Assembly (NCBI GenBank): GCA_025964635.1
Contig: JAOPYP010000668.1
Location: 1-21,495 of the forward strand
DNA from: Actinomycetes bacterium
GTDB taxonomy: Bacteria; Actinomycetota; Actinomycetes; Streptosporangiales; Streptosporangiaceae
Reading direction: 5' to 3'
DNA length: 21,495 nucleotides
Made by a program: the position numbers and the translations under genes. Of the stretch, positions 1 through 6,551 are shown piece by piece (the stretch's first letter is position 1; each line of letters opens with the position of its first letter). Under the pieces are notes generated by a model. That model ran no database searches, had not been told where the DNA came from, and saw nothing but the letters and a program-made list of their open reading frames with translations.

Positions 1-2
1 CC

Positions 3-1097
3 GCCGCCGTGGCCGCGGTGGTGATCGCCTCGCTGGCCCTGACCAGCGGCATGCAGGGACACGGCGGCGGCGCGCCGGGCTCCAGCGCGGGCACCGCGGC
101 CGGCGCCGGGGCGACAGGCGGCGTTCCGGCGTACTACGTCGCCCTGACCAAGGCGGCCACGCCGGCGCAGGCAGTGATCAGGGCCACGGCGACCGGGGCG
201 GTCGTGGCCACCGTGAAGCCGCCCAAGCCGTATGGCACGTTCAGCTTCGTGACCGGCGCGGCCGGCGACCGCACGTTCGTCCTCGCCGCCCAGCGCTGGT
301 GGCCTATCGCGTCCGGGACCCGCGGCCTCGCCGCGGAGAAGCGGGACAACACCACGCCCGTCGTCTTCTTCCGGCTGCGGTTCGACCCGGCGACCCGGAC
401 GGCCCGGCTGACGGCGCTGCACGTTCCGCGGAAGATTCCCGCGTCCAGCCTGGACGGCATCGCGGTGTCCCCCGACAGCAGCCGACTGGCCCTGGCCCTG
501 TACCCGGCGCAGATCGAGGTCATCACACTCGCCACCGGCTCGGCACGGCACTGGATCTGGCCTGGCGCGGCCCCTTCCACCGGCCCCTGGGTCGGAAATA
601 GCAAGCCCTCCGGTCAGCCCCTCTCCTGGACCGCCAATGCGCACACCCTGGCCTTCCCGCTCACGGCCGAGTCGGGTGGGATCACCTGGGTGATGCTGCT
701 CAACATCAGTTCACCCGGGGGCAGCCTCCAGTCCGCCGCCCGGCGCGGCGTCAGCTTCCCGGGCCTCGGTCACCTCAAGCCGGGCCCGGTCGGCAACGCC
801 CTGATCACCCCGGACGGCACGAGGATCACCACCATCACGATGCGGCTAAAGCCCTCGCAGGCCCGGGTCACAGAGTTCTCGGTGCGGACGGGCCAGCCCG
901 TCAGCCCCCCGCCCGCCGGGACCGCCCCGGGCACGCTGACGCCGTGGAGCGTGCTGTGGACCGATTCCTCCGGCAGCACGCTGATCGTGAACGGCGTGCG
1001 GACCGGGCCTTCCGGCACCGTGACCGGCATCCTGCGGGACGGCCGGTTCACCCCCCTGCCCGGGACCCCGGTGACCACCAGCAACGTGGCCTGGTAG
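3..1097 (+). CDS. Membrane-anchored beta-propeller-like exported protein, 5' end missing
   Basis: The reading frame is open to the left edge of the window, so the true start lies upstream; the GTG at 9 lies inside a hydrophobic Ala/Val/Leu stretch and is probably not the start. About 364 residues are visible. The first 15 or so form the end of a transmembrane helix or signal anchor. A low-complexity Gly/Ala linker follows, then a domain with repeated WD40/TolB-like blade signatures such as GIAVSPDSSRLAL, LSWTANAHTLAFPL and ITPDGTRITTITM. This suggests an extracytoplasmic beta-propeller tethered to the membrane. No enzymatic motif is visible. Proteins of this shape in actinomycetes are often encoded beside sigma factors, but the upstream neighbour is not in the window. 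It converges on glyQS, with a strong hairpin between them. Function unknown. Confidence 0.7.
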   Translation, partial: AAVAAVVIASLALTSGMQGHGGGAPGSSAGTAAGAGATGGVPAYYVALTKAATPAQAVIRATATGAVVATVKPPKPYGTFSFVTGAAGDRTFVLAAQRWWPIASGTRGLAAEKRDNTTPVVFFRLRFDPATRTARLTALHVPRKIPASSLDGIAVSPDSSRLALALYPAQIEVITLATGSARHWIWPGAAPSTGPWVGNSKPSGQPLSWTANAHTLAFPLTAESGGITWVMLLNISSPGGSLQSAARRGVSFPGLGHLKPGPVGNALITPDGTRITTITMRLKPSQARVTEFSVRTGQPVSPPPAGTAPGTLTPWSVLWTDSSGSTLIVNGVRTGPSGTVTGILRDGRFTPLPGTPVTTSNVAW

Positions 1098-1111
1098 CTG
1101 CCCGCGCCGCA

Positions 1112-1156
1112 CCGTGCGGCCCAGCCGGTTTGCCGGGGCCCGGCTGGGCCGCACGG
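1112..1156. terminator. Perfect 17-bp hairpin between convergent genes
   Basis: The arms at 1112-1128 and 1140-1156 are exact reverse complements (17 bp), separated by an 11-nt loop. The hairpin starts 15 bp after the stop of the rightward gene and ends 31 bp before the glyQS stop on the other strand, so it can serve both. There is no T-run, which is usual for actinobacterial terminators. Confidence 0.85.
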
Positions 1157-1186
1157 GCGGTTACCTGCCCGGGAAACCAGGCGGGG

Positions 1187-2575
1187 TCAGCAGCCGTTCA
1201 GGCGGTCGGACAGGTAGGCCTCGATGCCGTTGATCCCGATCCGCTCCTGCTTCATCGAGTCGCGCTCCCGGACGGTCACGGCCTCGTCGGTGAGCGTGTC
1301 GAAGTCCACGGTCACGCAGAACGGGGTGCCGATCTCGTCCTGCCGCCGGTAGCGCCGGCCGATGGCGCTGGCGTCGTCGAACTCCGTGTTCCACCGCTTA
1401 CGCAGCCGCGCGGCCAGGTCGCGGGCCTTCGGGGACAGGTCGGCGTTGCGGGACAGCGGCAGCACCGCCGCCTTGACCGGGGCGAGCCGCGGGTCCAGGC
1501 GGAGCACGGTGCGCTTCTCCAGCTTGCCCTTGGCGTCCGGCGCCTCGTCCTCCGCGTACGCGTCCATCAGGAACATGAGCATGGAGCGGTCGACCCCGGC
1601 CGCGGGCTCGATGACGTACGGCACGAACCGCTCCCCGGAGTCCTGGTCCAGGTAGGACAGGTCCTGGCCGGAGTGCTTGGCGTGGACGCTCAGGTCGTAG
1701 TCGGTCCGGTTGGCGATGCCCTCGAGCTCGCCCCATTCACTGCCGGGAAACTCGTAGCGGTACTCGATGTCCGTGGTCGCCTTGGAGTAGTGCGACCGCT
1801 TGTCCGCCGGGTGCTGGTACAGGCGCAGGTTCTCCCGGCGCACGCCGAGATCGGTGTACCAGTCGAGCCGGTTGGCAATCCAGTACTCGTGCCACTCCTC
1901 GTCGGTGCCGGGCTTGACGAAGAACTCCATCTCCATCTGCTCGAACTCGCGGGTCCGGAAGATGAAGTTGCCCGGGGTGATCTCGTTGCGGAACGACTTG
2001 CCGATCTGGCCGATGCCGAACGGGATCTTCTTCCGCGAGGTCTGCAGGACGTTGCGGAAGTTGATGAAGATGCCCTGCGCGGTCTCCGGCCGCAGGTAGG
2101 CCAGCCCCGACTCGTCCTCGGTGGGGCCGAGAAAGGTGCGCAGCAGCCCGTTGAACATGCGCGGTTCGGTGAACGCGCCGCGGGTCCCGCAGTGCGGGCA
2201 CGCGATGTCTTTCAGGCCGTTCTCCGGCGGGTGGCCGTGCTTCTCCTCGTACGCCTCGATCAGGTGATCGGCGCGGAACCGCCGGTGGCACGACTGGCAC
2301 TCGGTGAGCGGGTCCACGAACTCGGTGATGTGCCCGCTGGCCTCCCAGACCTCACGGGCCAGGATCACGGACGAGTCCAGCCCGACGACGTCCTCGCGGC
2401 CGGTGACCATCGCGCGCCACCACTGGCCCTTGATGTTGTTCTTCATCTCCACGCCCAGCGGGCCGTAGTCCCAGGAGGCGCGGAGCCCCCCGTAGATGTC
2501 ACTGGAGGGGAAGACGAAGCCACGGCGCTTGCTGAGGCTGACAATCGCTTCGATGCGGTCGTTACGGCGGGCCAT
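1187..2575 (-). CDS. glyQS: Glycyl-tRNA synthetase, homodimeric alpha2 type
   Basis: Charges tRNA-Gly with glycine in the cytoplasm. The protein is 462 residues, the normal size for the single-chain class II enzyme. Class II signatures run in order: a Cys pair at C93/C96 and another at C126/C129 (likely a zinc knuckle in the insertion), LRPETAQGIFINF at 161-173, motif 2 FRNE...FRTREFEQMEMEFF at 196-219, motif 3 VIEPAAGVDRSMLMFL at 321-336, and an anticodon-binding domain from about 363 to the end. The ATG at 2575 was chosen because GGAG lies 5 nt upstream and MARRNDRIEAIVSL matches family N-termini. The open frame continues upstream without homology. It lies downstream of the DUF1906 gene, 74 bp away on the same strand, and may have its own promoter there. 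No T-box-like leader is visible. Confidence 0.97.
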   Translation of the reverse strand: MARRNDRIEAIVSLSKRRGFVFPSSDIYGGLRASWDYGPLGVEMKNNIKGQWWRAMVTGREDVVGLDSSVILAREVWEASGHITEFVDPLTECQSCHRRFRADHLIEAYEEKHGHPPENGLKDIACPHCGTRGAFTEPRMFNGLLRTFLGPTEDESGLAYLRPETAQGIFINFRNVLQTSRKKIPFGIGQIGKSFRNEITPGNFIFRTREFEQMEMEFFVKPGTDEEWHEYWIANRLDWYTDLGVRRENLRLYQHPADKRSHYSKATTDIEYRYEFPGSEWGELEGIANRTDYDLSVHAKHSGQDLSYLDQDSGERFVPYVIEPAAGVDRSMLMFLMDAYAEDEAPDAKGKLEKRTVLRLDPRLAPVKAAVLPLSRNADLSPKARDLAARLRKRWNTEFDDASAIGRRYRRQDEIGTPFCVTVDFDTLTDEAVTVRERDSMKQERIGINGIEAYLSDRLNGC

Positions 2576-2649
2576 CAGGACTCCATCCGGCTGGCGGTCG
2601 GCGGGCGGGCGCGCCACAGCCCGTCGGCCGGGCGCATCGGCCCAGCTTA

Positions 2650-4320
2650 TTACCGGTAAACCGCCCCGAAGACCCAGTCGGAATCGATGTCCAGGGTGAA
2701 CCCGCCCACCGTGCGCTTGTGCGGGCCCATGTACTGCTTGATCCGGCGCGGTCCCGCCCACCAGCTCTGCAGCAGGTACGGCAGACCCCGCACGTTGCGC
2801 CGGTTGTCCCACAAGCCGAACCACATGGAGTCGGGCTTGGCGATCCGGCGCCCGTTCACGGTGCGGGCCGCCCCGAGGTTCTCGGCCCCGGACGAGGCGC
2901 TGGCGTACACCCCGGAGGAGTACCCGTTCGCGTGCAGCGTCCGGGTCCAGGCATCCAGGAAGGCCATCGTCGCGTTCCGGCATTGCCGGTGCCCCCGGTA
3001 GGCCTCCATGTCGTAGTAGACCGGCGTGCCGCGGCCCATCCCCAGGGCGGCGGCATGGTGGATCGCGTCGAGGGCCGCGGCCTGGCCCTGGGCCACGGCG
3101 CGGGCGGGCCGGATGCGGACCGAGAATCTCGAGCAGGACGCCTGCCGGCCGACATAGGTGGGGATCAGCGACCAGCCCTGGCCGGTCACCGCGCTGACCC
3201 AGTCCGCCGAGAGGTTCGGGGACGCGCAGCCTGCCTCGACGCCGCCGATGTAGACCGCCATGGCCGAGAACGTGCGGCGCCACGCCTGCATCGCGGCCAC
3301 CGAGGGGGTCGTGCAGCTGTCGAAGCCGCGCAGGGCCTGGCGGGGACGGGGAGTGCGCGGGCGGGCCCGGTGAGGGCTCCGCCGGTGCGGGCGGGCGTGA
3401 TGCTTGCGGGCCTGGTGCTTGGCGGCCTGGTGCTTGCGGGCCTGGTGCTTGTGGGCCTGGTGCTTGCTGACCCGGTGCTTGGCGGCCCGGTGCTTGGCGG
3501 CCCGGTGCTTACGGGGCTGGTGCGTGCCGCGGTGATGCCTGCTGGTCTTGTGCCTGCTGGTCTTGTGCTTACTCCCCGGGTGCTTGCCGGCCCGATGGTG
3601 GCGCCGGCCGTGGTGCGCGCCGCGATGCCGGTGCTGGGCGGGGTGCGTGCTGCGCAGCGTCGCCGCCTCGCGCGGGACCAGCGCGGCGGGCCCGGTCCCG
3701 GAGGCCAGAGCCGCCGCGGAGCCCGTCATCACCCGGGCGCGGCCCGGCTCCGCGCTAGCGTGCGGGCGCTGGTGGCCGGCCCGGCGCAGGCTGTCGATGA
3801 TGGACAGCACCCCCCGGGAATCCCCGGTGTAGGTCCCGGTGACCGACACGCCGGTATCCGCGACCGAGGTCCGCAGCTCCTGGTTCTGAGCATCACGGGT
3901 CACCGAGCCGCTGACCTGCGGCACGGTCCCGATCGCGGGACCGAAGGTCACGGGGCCGCCCGGCGCCGTCCCCGTGCTGCCCGGCCCCGGGCTGGCCGCC
4001 TGGATGCTGATCGTGGTGGTGCGGCCGACCAGGTGCGCGGGGCACTGCTGGTTGGCTCCGGGCTGGCCCAGGTAGACCGCGTGCCGGTCGTAACGGACAC
4101 ACCGGCTGGGATCGCGGTCCAGCCGGTAGACCGGCCAGCTCGCCGGGACCCTGATCGTGTACCCGGCGAACCGGACCACCTTGACCCCGGGCCGGCTGGC
4201 CTGCGCCGTAAGCCGCGCCGCCGCGGTCCCCGGACCGGGCATACGCTGGGCCGGGGCAAAAGCCCACAGTCCCAGGTACGTAAGGGCCACGACCAACGCA
4301 AACGTGATTACCCGACGCAT
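2650..4320 (-). CDS. Secreted DUF1906 (glycoside-hydrolase-like) protein with His/Lys repeat linker
   Basis: Probable exported cell-surface protein of 556 residues, numbered here from the upstream ATG at 4326. Residues 3-26 form a signal peptide or anchor (RRV then a hydrophobic run to WAFAPA). Residues 45-180 are an unrecognised domain. Residues 228-330 are extremely basic, built from about fifteen 5-residue units of the KHxxx type. Residues 334-558 match the DUF1906/Rv2525c-like domain: GFDSCTTPS opening, YIGG, YVGR, VYYDMEAY and a closing LDIDSDW. This family has a GH25-like barrel fold; substrate and activity are unproven. Two in-frame ATGs exist. I prefer 4320 because a GGGGGG run lies 6 nt upstream of it but directly abuts the ATG at 4326. 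The linker may bind anionic wall polymers or metal, which is inference only. Confidence 0.85.
   Translation of the reverse strand: MRRVITFALVVALTYLGLWAFAPAQRMPGPGTAAARLTAQASRPGVKVVRFAGYTIRVPASWPVYRLDRDPSRCVRYDRHAVYLGQPGANQQCPAHLVGRTTTISIQAASPGPGSTGTAPGGPVTFGPAIGTVPQVSGSVTRDAQNQELRTSVADTGVSVTGTYTGDSRGVLSIIDSLRRAGHQRPHASAEPGRARVMTGSAAALASGTGPAALVPREAATLRSTHPAQHRHRGAHHGRRHHRAGKHPGSKHKTSRHKTSRHHRGTHQPRKHRAAKHRAAKHRVSKHQAHKHQARKHQAAKHQARKHHARPHRRSPHRARPRTPRPRQALRGFDSCTTPSVAAMQAWRRTFSAMAVYIGGVEAGCASPNLSADWVSAVTGQGWSLIPTYVGRQASCSRFSVRIRPARAVAQGQAAALDAIHHAAALGMGRGTPVYYDMEAYRGHRQCRNATMAFLDAWTRTLHANGYSSGVYASASSGAENLGAARTVNGRRIAKPDSMWFGLWDNRRNVRGLPYLLQSWWAGPRRIKQYMGPHKRTVGGFTLDIDSDWVFGAVYR
3396..3595. 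repeat. 15-bp minisatellite, about 13 units
   Basis: On the plus strand TGCTT or a near variant recurs every 15 bp at 3401, 3416, 3431, 3446, 3461, 3476, 3491, 3506, 3521, 3536, 3551, 3566 and 3581. A typical unit is TGCTTGCGGGCCTGG. The period is a multiple of three, so the reading frame survives unit gain or loss. It encodes the KHxxx pentads of the DUF1906 protein linker. Confidence 0.9.
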
Positions 4321-4512
4321 CTGCATCCCCCCGAATGCGATGTCGCCCCCAACCGCCGGGGACGGCGTCAGGCCTCGCGCCTTCCCGTTCCCTGCGCTTT
4401 AAGCGGGCATGCGCAGCGCCGGCCCGGGGGGAGGCGATAAGGGGGTAACTTTGCCAGGGAGATGTGAAATCTTGGTCCTAATTCCGGCCAGCCACCCGCG
4501 GGGGGATACTTA
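4321..4512. promoter_or_regulatory. Divergent intergenic region
   Basis: This separates the leftward DUF1906 gene from the rightward small membrane protein and must carry promoters for both. An AT-richer pocket lies at about 4436-4486. TTGCCA at 4451-4456 could be a -35 for the rightward gene, but no convincing -10 sits at 16-18 bp. I see no known riboswitch. Confidence 0.4.
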
Positions 4513-4812
4513 GTGACTGTGCGCCAGCAATCCCCGCAGATCCGCCAGTCCATCGAGCGGCTGAGCCTCCGGCCGGCCGCCTATCTCCGGCACCTGCCAC
4601 GGTGGCTGCCGCCGGTGGTCATCGCCGCCCTGTTCGTGGGCGGCCTGGCGGTACACGGCTGGGGCGGGGCGGCCATGCTGCTGGTCGTCACGGTGTTCCT
4701 GGCCTGGCTGGCCCTGCTGTCCTGGCCCACGCTGCAGCCGGCGACCCGCCTGCTGCGAGTGGTCGCCCTCGCGGTCCTGCTCGCCCTGTCCATCTGGCGG
4801 GGACTGCGCTAG
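4513..4812 (+). CDS. Small membrane protein, DUF6703-like
   Basis: A 99-residue protein starting at GTG 4513, with a G-rich ribosome site ending 7 nt upstream. Residues 1-31 are polar and basic (cytoplasmic). Hydrophobic segments follow at about 32-48, 53-70 and 80-96, ending in WRGLR. It resembles the small membrane proteins annotated DUF6703 near uppS and recO in actinobacteria; that assignment is from memory and moderate. It stands alone on the plus strand and converges on uppS with a 37-bp gap. Function unknown. Confidence 0.7.
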   Translation: MTVRQQSPQIRQSIERLSLRPAAYLRHLPRWLPPVVIAALFVGGLAVHGWGGAAMLLVVTVFLAWLALLSWPTLQPATRLLRVVALAVLLALSIWRGLR

Positions 4813-4849
4813 CAGGCTGCGCTCACGGGCTCGGGCTAGCCGGCGGGGG

Positions 4850-5647
4850 CTACGGCGTGCTGATCGGCAGCAGGTTGGGCTGGGCGCCGCCGTAACGCCG
4901 GTCCCGGCTCGCGTAGATCTCGCAGGCCTGCCACAGATGCCGCCGGTCGAAATCGGGGAAAAGCGTGTCCAGGAAGACGAGTTCGGCATAGGCCGACTGC
5001 CAGAGCAGGAAATTCGAGATGCGCTGCTCACCCGAGGACCGCACAAACAAATCGACATCGGGAATGTCCGGCTCATCCAGATAGCGGGCCAGGACCTTCT
5101 CGTCGATCCGGTCCGGGCGCAGCCGGCCCGCCGCCACTTCCCGGGCTATCGCGGCCGCCGCGTCGGCAATTTCGGCCCGGCCGCCATAATTCACGCAAAA
5201 CTGGAGCGTCAGTACCGAGTTGCCGTCGGTCATGCGCTCCGCGTCCTCGAGTTCCTTGATGACGCTGCGCCACAGCCGGGGACGCCGGCCGGCCCAGCGG
5301 ACCCGCACACCCACCTCGTTGAGCTGGTCGCGGCGGCGGCGGATCACGTCCCGGTTGAAGCCCATGAGGAAGCGGACCTCGTCCGGGGAACGCCGCCAGT
5401 TCTCGGTGGAGAAGGCATAGGCCGACAGGTAGGGAATGCCGAGCTCGATCGCGCCCATGATCACGTCGAAGAGGGCGGACTCCCCCATCTTGTGACCCTC
5501 GGTGCGGGGCAGCCCGCGCTCCTTGGCCCAGCGCCCGTTGCCGTCCATGACCAGGGCGACGTGCCGGGGCACCAGGTCGGCCGGGATGGCGGGGGGCCGG
5601 GCGCCGCCCGGATGCGGGTACGGCGGGCGGGCGGGAGTGCGGCTCAC
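4850..5647 (-). CDS. uppS: Isoprenyl transferase (cis-prenyl / polyprenyl diphosphate synthase)
   Basis: Condenses isopentenyl diphosphate onto an allylic primer to make the long-chain polyprenyl diphosphate carrier used for peptidoglycan and other wall polymers. The protein is 265 residues. Visible cis-prenyltransferase motifs are HVALVMDGNGRWA (catalytic Asp35), GHKMG at 51-55, YAFSTENWRR at 77-86, FCVNYGGRAE at 150-159, and SGEQRISNFLLWQSAYAEL at 205-223. The start is GTG 5647: the recO stop overlaps it by 4 nt (GTGA) and GGAG lies 5 nt upstream. The longer open frame upstream is the shadow of recO. The overlap implies translational coupling to recO. Chain length of the product cannot be read from the sequence. 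Confidence 0.95.
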   Translation of the reverse strand: MSRTPARPPYPHPGGARPPAIPADLVPRHVALVMDGNGRWAKERGLPRTEGHKMGESALFDVIMGAIELGIPYLSAYAFSTENWRRSPDEVRFLMGFNRDVIRRRRDQLNEVGVRVRWAGRRPRLWRSVIKELEDAERMTDGNSVLTLQFCVNYGGRAEIADAAAAIAREVAAGRLRPDRIDEKVLARYLDEPDIPDVDLFVRSSGEQRISNFLLWQSAYAELVFLDTLFPDFDRRHLWQACEIYASRDRRYGGAQPNLLPISTP

Positions 5648-6423
5648 ACGTGCTCCACGTGGCGGAGGGAGCGGATGGAATGCTCGAGGTGCCATTGCAC
5701 GTAGGCGGCCACCAGGCCGCTGCACTCCACCTGATGCCGGGCCTGGCTGATGTCGGCCTGGGCCCAGTCGCCGCGCAGCAGCGACCGCATCAGCGCGATG
5801 GTCGCCACCGCGGGGCTCGCGGCGCCAGGCGGCCGGCACGACCGGCAGGTCAGCCCCCCGGCCGGGACGGCGAACGACCGGGAGCCGGTGGTGTTCACGG
5901 GGTCTGGCGTGCCGCACACCGCGCACTCGTCCAGGGCCGGCGCGTAACCCGCCACGGCCAGGGTCCGCAGCAGGTAGGCGTCGAGCACGAGCCGCGGGTC
6001 ATGGACCCGCTCGCCGAGCGCCCGCAAGCCGCCGACCAGCAGCAGGAATTGGCGGATGATGGGCTCCTTCTCGACCGGGGTGAACCGCTCGGCGGTCTCC
6101 AGCATGGCCGTGCCGCTGGTGTAGCGCGGGTAGTCCACGGCCAGCGGCCCACCGTACGCCCGCACCGTCTCCGCCTGGGTGATCACGTCCAGCGAGCGGC
6201 CGGTGTACAGCAGGAGATCCACGTGGGTGAACGGCTCCAGCCGGGCACCGAACCGTGACTTGGTCCGGCGCACGCCCTTGCCGACCGCCCGCACGCGGCC
6301 GTTCCGCCTGGTCAGGATCGTGACGATCCGGTCTGCCTCACCCAGCTTCTGGGTGCGCAGCACAATCCCGTCATCCCGGTACAGGCTCACTGTGTCATTG
6401 TCGCGCACCGCGGGGCCTGCCAT
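5644..6423 (-). CDS. recO: DNA repair protein RecO
   Basis: Recombination mediator of the RecFOR pathway that helps load RecA on SSB-coated single-stranded DNA. The 259-residue protein has the N-terminal OB-fold signature YRDDGIVLRTQKLGEADRIVT (residues 15-35), the conserved GKGVRRTKSRFGARLEPF region, and a C-terminal four-Cys zinc site: C167, C170, C193 and C196. Two starts are possible. ATG 6423 gives the longest form, while GTG 6390 gives VSLYRDDGIVLRT, closer to family N-termini. Neither has a clear ribosome site. It lies downstream of leuA, separated by a hairpin, and overlaps uppS by 4 nt. Confidence 0.94.
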   Translation of the reverse strand: MAGPAVRDNDTVSLYRDDGIVLRTQKLGEADRIVTILTRRNGRVRAVGKGVRRTKSRFGARLEPFTHVDLLLYTGRSLDVITQAETVRAYGGPLAVDYPRYTSGTAMLETAERFTPVEKEPIIRQFLLLVGGLRALGERVHDPRLVLDAYLLRTLAVAGYAPALDECAVCGTPDPVNTTGSRSFAVPAGGLTCRSCRPPGAASPAVATIALMRSLLRGDWAQADISQARHQVECSGLVAAYVQWHLEHSIRSLRHVEHV

Positions 6424-6431
6424 GACGCAGG

Positions 6432-6485
6432 CGCGCGCCGGGAGCCCGGGTTCCTGCTTTCCGGATTCCGGGTTCCCGGCGCGCG
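6432..6485 (-). terminator. Hairpin downstream of leuA
   Basis: Arms 6432-6449 and 6468-6485 pair over 18 bp with a single non-Watson-Crick position (6444/6473), around an 18-nt loop. It lies about 60 bp past the leuA stop and just before recO, so it probably ends or attenuates leuA transcription. Confidence 0.7.
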
Positions 6486-6512
6486 ATGAACAGCTCCAGC
6501 CAGGCCGGGTCG

Positions 6513-6551
6513 CCCAGCAGGCCAGCCCAGCAGGCCAGCCCAGCAGGTCAG
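6513..6551. repeat. 13-bp tandem repeat, three units, at the leuA stop
   Basis: Units at 6513-6525 and 6526-6538 are identical (CCCAGCAGGCCAG). The third, 6539-6551, differs by one base and contains the leuA stop codon. Confidence 0.85.

Noticed and set aside
232..250. RsmE motif LRTSSAG instead of LR.ETA suspected as catalytic loss (protein residues 232-250 of the gene at 15136-15912)
   Set aside because: As far as I recall, actinobacterial RsmE proteins commonly carry LRTSTAG-type motifs here, so it is not unusual.
944..2659. Long rightward open frame over glyQS
   Set aside because: GC-rich shadow of glyQS on the opposite strand; the reverse frame carries all the synthetase motifs.
2719..4440. 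Long rightward open frame over the DUF1906 gene
   Set aside because: Low-complexity shadow; its VLAGLVLG repeats are just the minisatellite read on the other strand.
4440..4500. Possible c-di-AMP (ydaO) or other riboswitch near the DUF1906 and small membrane protein genes
   Set aside because: Conserved ydaO core blocks could not be found on either strand.
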